A DNA stretch of 34,199 nt from Arenibacter certesii DSM 19833 (GTDB lineage Bacteria > Bacteroidota > Bacteroidia > Flavobacteriales > Flavobacteriaceae): assembly GCF_000429545.1 (NCBI RefSeq), contig NZ_KE386916.1, positions 1-34,199 of the forward strand, written 5' to 3'. Shown one piece after another: positions 32,889 through 34,199 of the stretch. The first letter of the stretch is position 1; the number at the start of each line of letters is the position of its first letter. The translations under genes and the position numbers were made by a program. The notes beneath the pieces were generated by a model. The model had not been told where the DNA came from. It saw only the letters and a program-made list of their open reading frames with translations, and made no database searches.

Positions 32889-34199
32889 ATGAAAAAAATA
32901 ATCCAATCAGTTTTAATTGTGTTTACGTTCTTTGCTACAACGAACGCTATAGCACAGCAAGGTTTTGGAACCAACCAACCCGATAAATCGGCAGCAGTGC
33001 ATATTCAGTCTTCCAAACGAGGACTTTTAATTCCGCGACTAAAACTAAGTTCTACTACGGTTGCAAGTCCTGTCACAGCTCCGGCTGAGTCCCTATTAGT
33101 GTATAACACGGCAACTGCAGGGGATGTGACTCCTGGTTATTACTACTGGCAAGCGGGAAAATGGGTTCGATTTGCAATGGTGCAGGATATTTCTAGTTTA
33201 GAAACAGTCACAACACTTACTGACAATGCAAACGGAACGTTTACTTATAAGAATGAAGACGGAGTTGATGTTACGTTTAGCGCTAATACAACTAATGTCA
33301 CTGTCGCTGATGGAGTGTACACATTTACAGATGGTACTGGAGCTACAATTACTACGATTGACACAAATGCCGATGCGATTATTTACGATAACACAATTAC
33401 TAATTTATTAGCAGCAGGAAATGTTCAAGCTGCATTAGATGAGTTAGCTACGGATTTAGCCGCTACTGCAGCAGTTTCGGATATTTTAGCTGACAATGGT
33501 GATGGTACTTTTACGCATACTGCTGTAAATGGCACATCCGTAACTTTTGATGCGAACACTACAAGTGTTACGGTAACTGATGGTATTTACACTTTCACCG
33601 ATGCCGCTGGAAATACAATTACATCAATTAATACAAATGCAAGTGCAACTGGATTTGACAATTCAACAAACGGCTTTACTGCGACAGATGTTCAAGCGGC
33701 TATTGAAGAGGTCGCTACAACAATCAATACTAATAAAGGAGATTTAACTGTTGAAGGCGGACTAGAATTCTACGATACTACAGATGGAGTTGATAAATTA
33801 TTAGGAGATGCTAAAATTCAGATTAAAGACGGTGGAATTATAACTAATAAGATAGCCGATGGCGCTGTAACCAACGCTAAGGTTGGGGCTGATGCCATTA
33901 CGTCTGATAAGATAGCAGATGGTACTATAGCTACGGAGGATTTAGCTGATAAAGCTGTAACTAACGCTAAGATTACTGGTGGTGGTGAAGGTTTGATAAT
34001 GATTTCTGATGTTTCTGGGAATGTTACTTGGGTTAGTCCAAATACTTTATTAGGACAATTAAGTAGTGGTAACACAACCGTTGTTAGTGGTGCTGGTACT
34101 GCAACAGATCCTTATATTGTTGAAGTTAAGGACGGTTCTATTGATACCATTCATTTAGCTAATAATGCCGTTACTTCTGATAAGATAGCCGATGGAACT
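32889..34199 (+). CDS. Secreted repeat protein, partial (runs off the right edge)
   Basis: Open for 437 codons from ATG 32889 to the last base with no stop. Signal peptide 'MKKIIQSVLIVFTFFATTNA' ends near 'AQQ'. The opening 'AAVHIQSSKRGLLIPRL', 'LLVYNTATAGDVTPGYYYW' parallels the gene upstream, so the two are related. After that come two beta-rich units, 'NGTFTYKNEDGVDVTF' to 'TFTDGTGATITTI' and 'DGTFTHTAVNGTSVTFDANT' to 'TFTDAAGNTITSI', then short repeats such as 'ITNKIADGAVTNAKVGADAI', 'TSDKIADGTI', 'DLADKAVTNAKI'. These resemble stalk repeats of surface or fibre-like proteins. The C-terminal end is outside the window, so the export or anchor signal cannot be seen. Confidence 0.85.
   Translation, partial: MKKIIQSVLIVFTFFATTNAIAQQGFGTNQPDKSAAVHIQSSKRGLLIPRLKLSSTTVASPVTAPAESLLVYNTATAGDVTPGYYYWQAGKWVRFAMVQDISSLETVTTLTDNANGTFTYKNEDGVDVTFSANTTNVTVADGVYTFTDGTGATITTIDTNADAIIYDNTITNLLAAGNVQAALDELATDLAATAAVSDILADNGDGTFTHTAVNGTSVTFDANTTSVTVTDGIYTFTDAAGNTITSINTNASATGFDNSTNGFTATDVQAAIEEVATTINTNKGDLTVEGGLEFYDTTDGVDKLLGDAKIQIKDGGIITNKIADGAVTNAKVGADAITSDKIADGTIATEDLADKAVTNAKITGGGEGLIMISDVSGNVTWVSPNTLLGQLSSGNTTVVSGAGTATDPYIVEVKDGSIDTIHLANNAVTSDKIADGT

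Overview
The window reads as chromosomal DNA of a Bacteroidota bacterium, most likely Flavobacteriia. The support is AT-rich sequence with TAnnTTTG-type promoter elements, a CBM9-like/beta-barrel outer-membrane protein, flavobacterial repeat-rich surface proteins opening with a 'GVLIP...LLVYN...PGYYYW' segment, and REP-like 'TTGCGAGGAACGA' repeats. I cannot assign a genus.

Layout. (1) 1-225 is the 5' part of an IS transposase cut by the window edge. (2) 899-3751 (minus) is a four-gene operon: SAM methyltransferase, PurM/HypE/ThiL-fold protein, ThiE/TenI-like protein and Trm112-like zinc protein. A clear TPP riboswitch precedes it, with a terminator hairpin between aptamer and first gene. A small membrane protein follows at 486-755. 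(3) 5192-7753 is ilvBN, preceded by two short Ile/Leu/Val-rich leader peptides, each followed by a terminator, i.e. what looks like tandem attenuation. (4) 8346-13261 holds an orphan small protein, a lipoprotein esterase with a C-terminal TPR-like tail, and a CBM9-like/barrel protein. (5) 13435-30490 is a defence and accessory island: hypothetical proteins, a complete type I restriction-modification system (hsdM, hsdS, hsdR) with a GIY-YIG nuclease gene between hsdS and hsdR, a type IV McrBC system, and two phospholipase-D-fold proteins. The island is littered with lesions: mcrC has an in-frame TGA, one hypothetical gene has an in-frame TAG followed by 49 more open codons, two genes are frameshifted, and an M23 peptidase gene is in ruins. 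(6) 31107-34199 holds two related secreted repeat proteins, the second running off the right edge.

The strongest points for a second look are the TPP-controlled operon (a thiamine-linked gene set that is not a standard thi operon, with a ThiE homologue lacking the expected substrate-binding residues), the tandem ilv attenuators, and the REP-like repeats. The repeats flank the GIY-YIG gene and also encode an in-frame N-terminal extension of HsdS. All family calls are from reading the translated sequence and from memory of the families; no searches were run.
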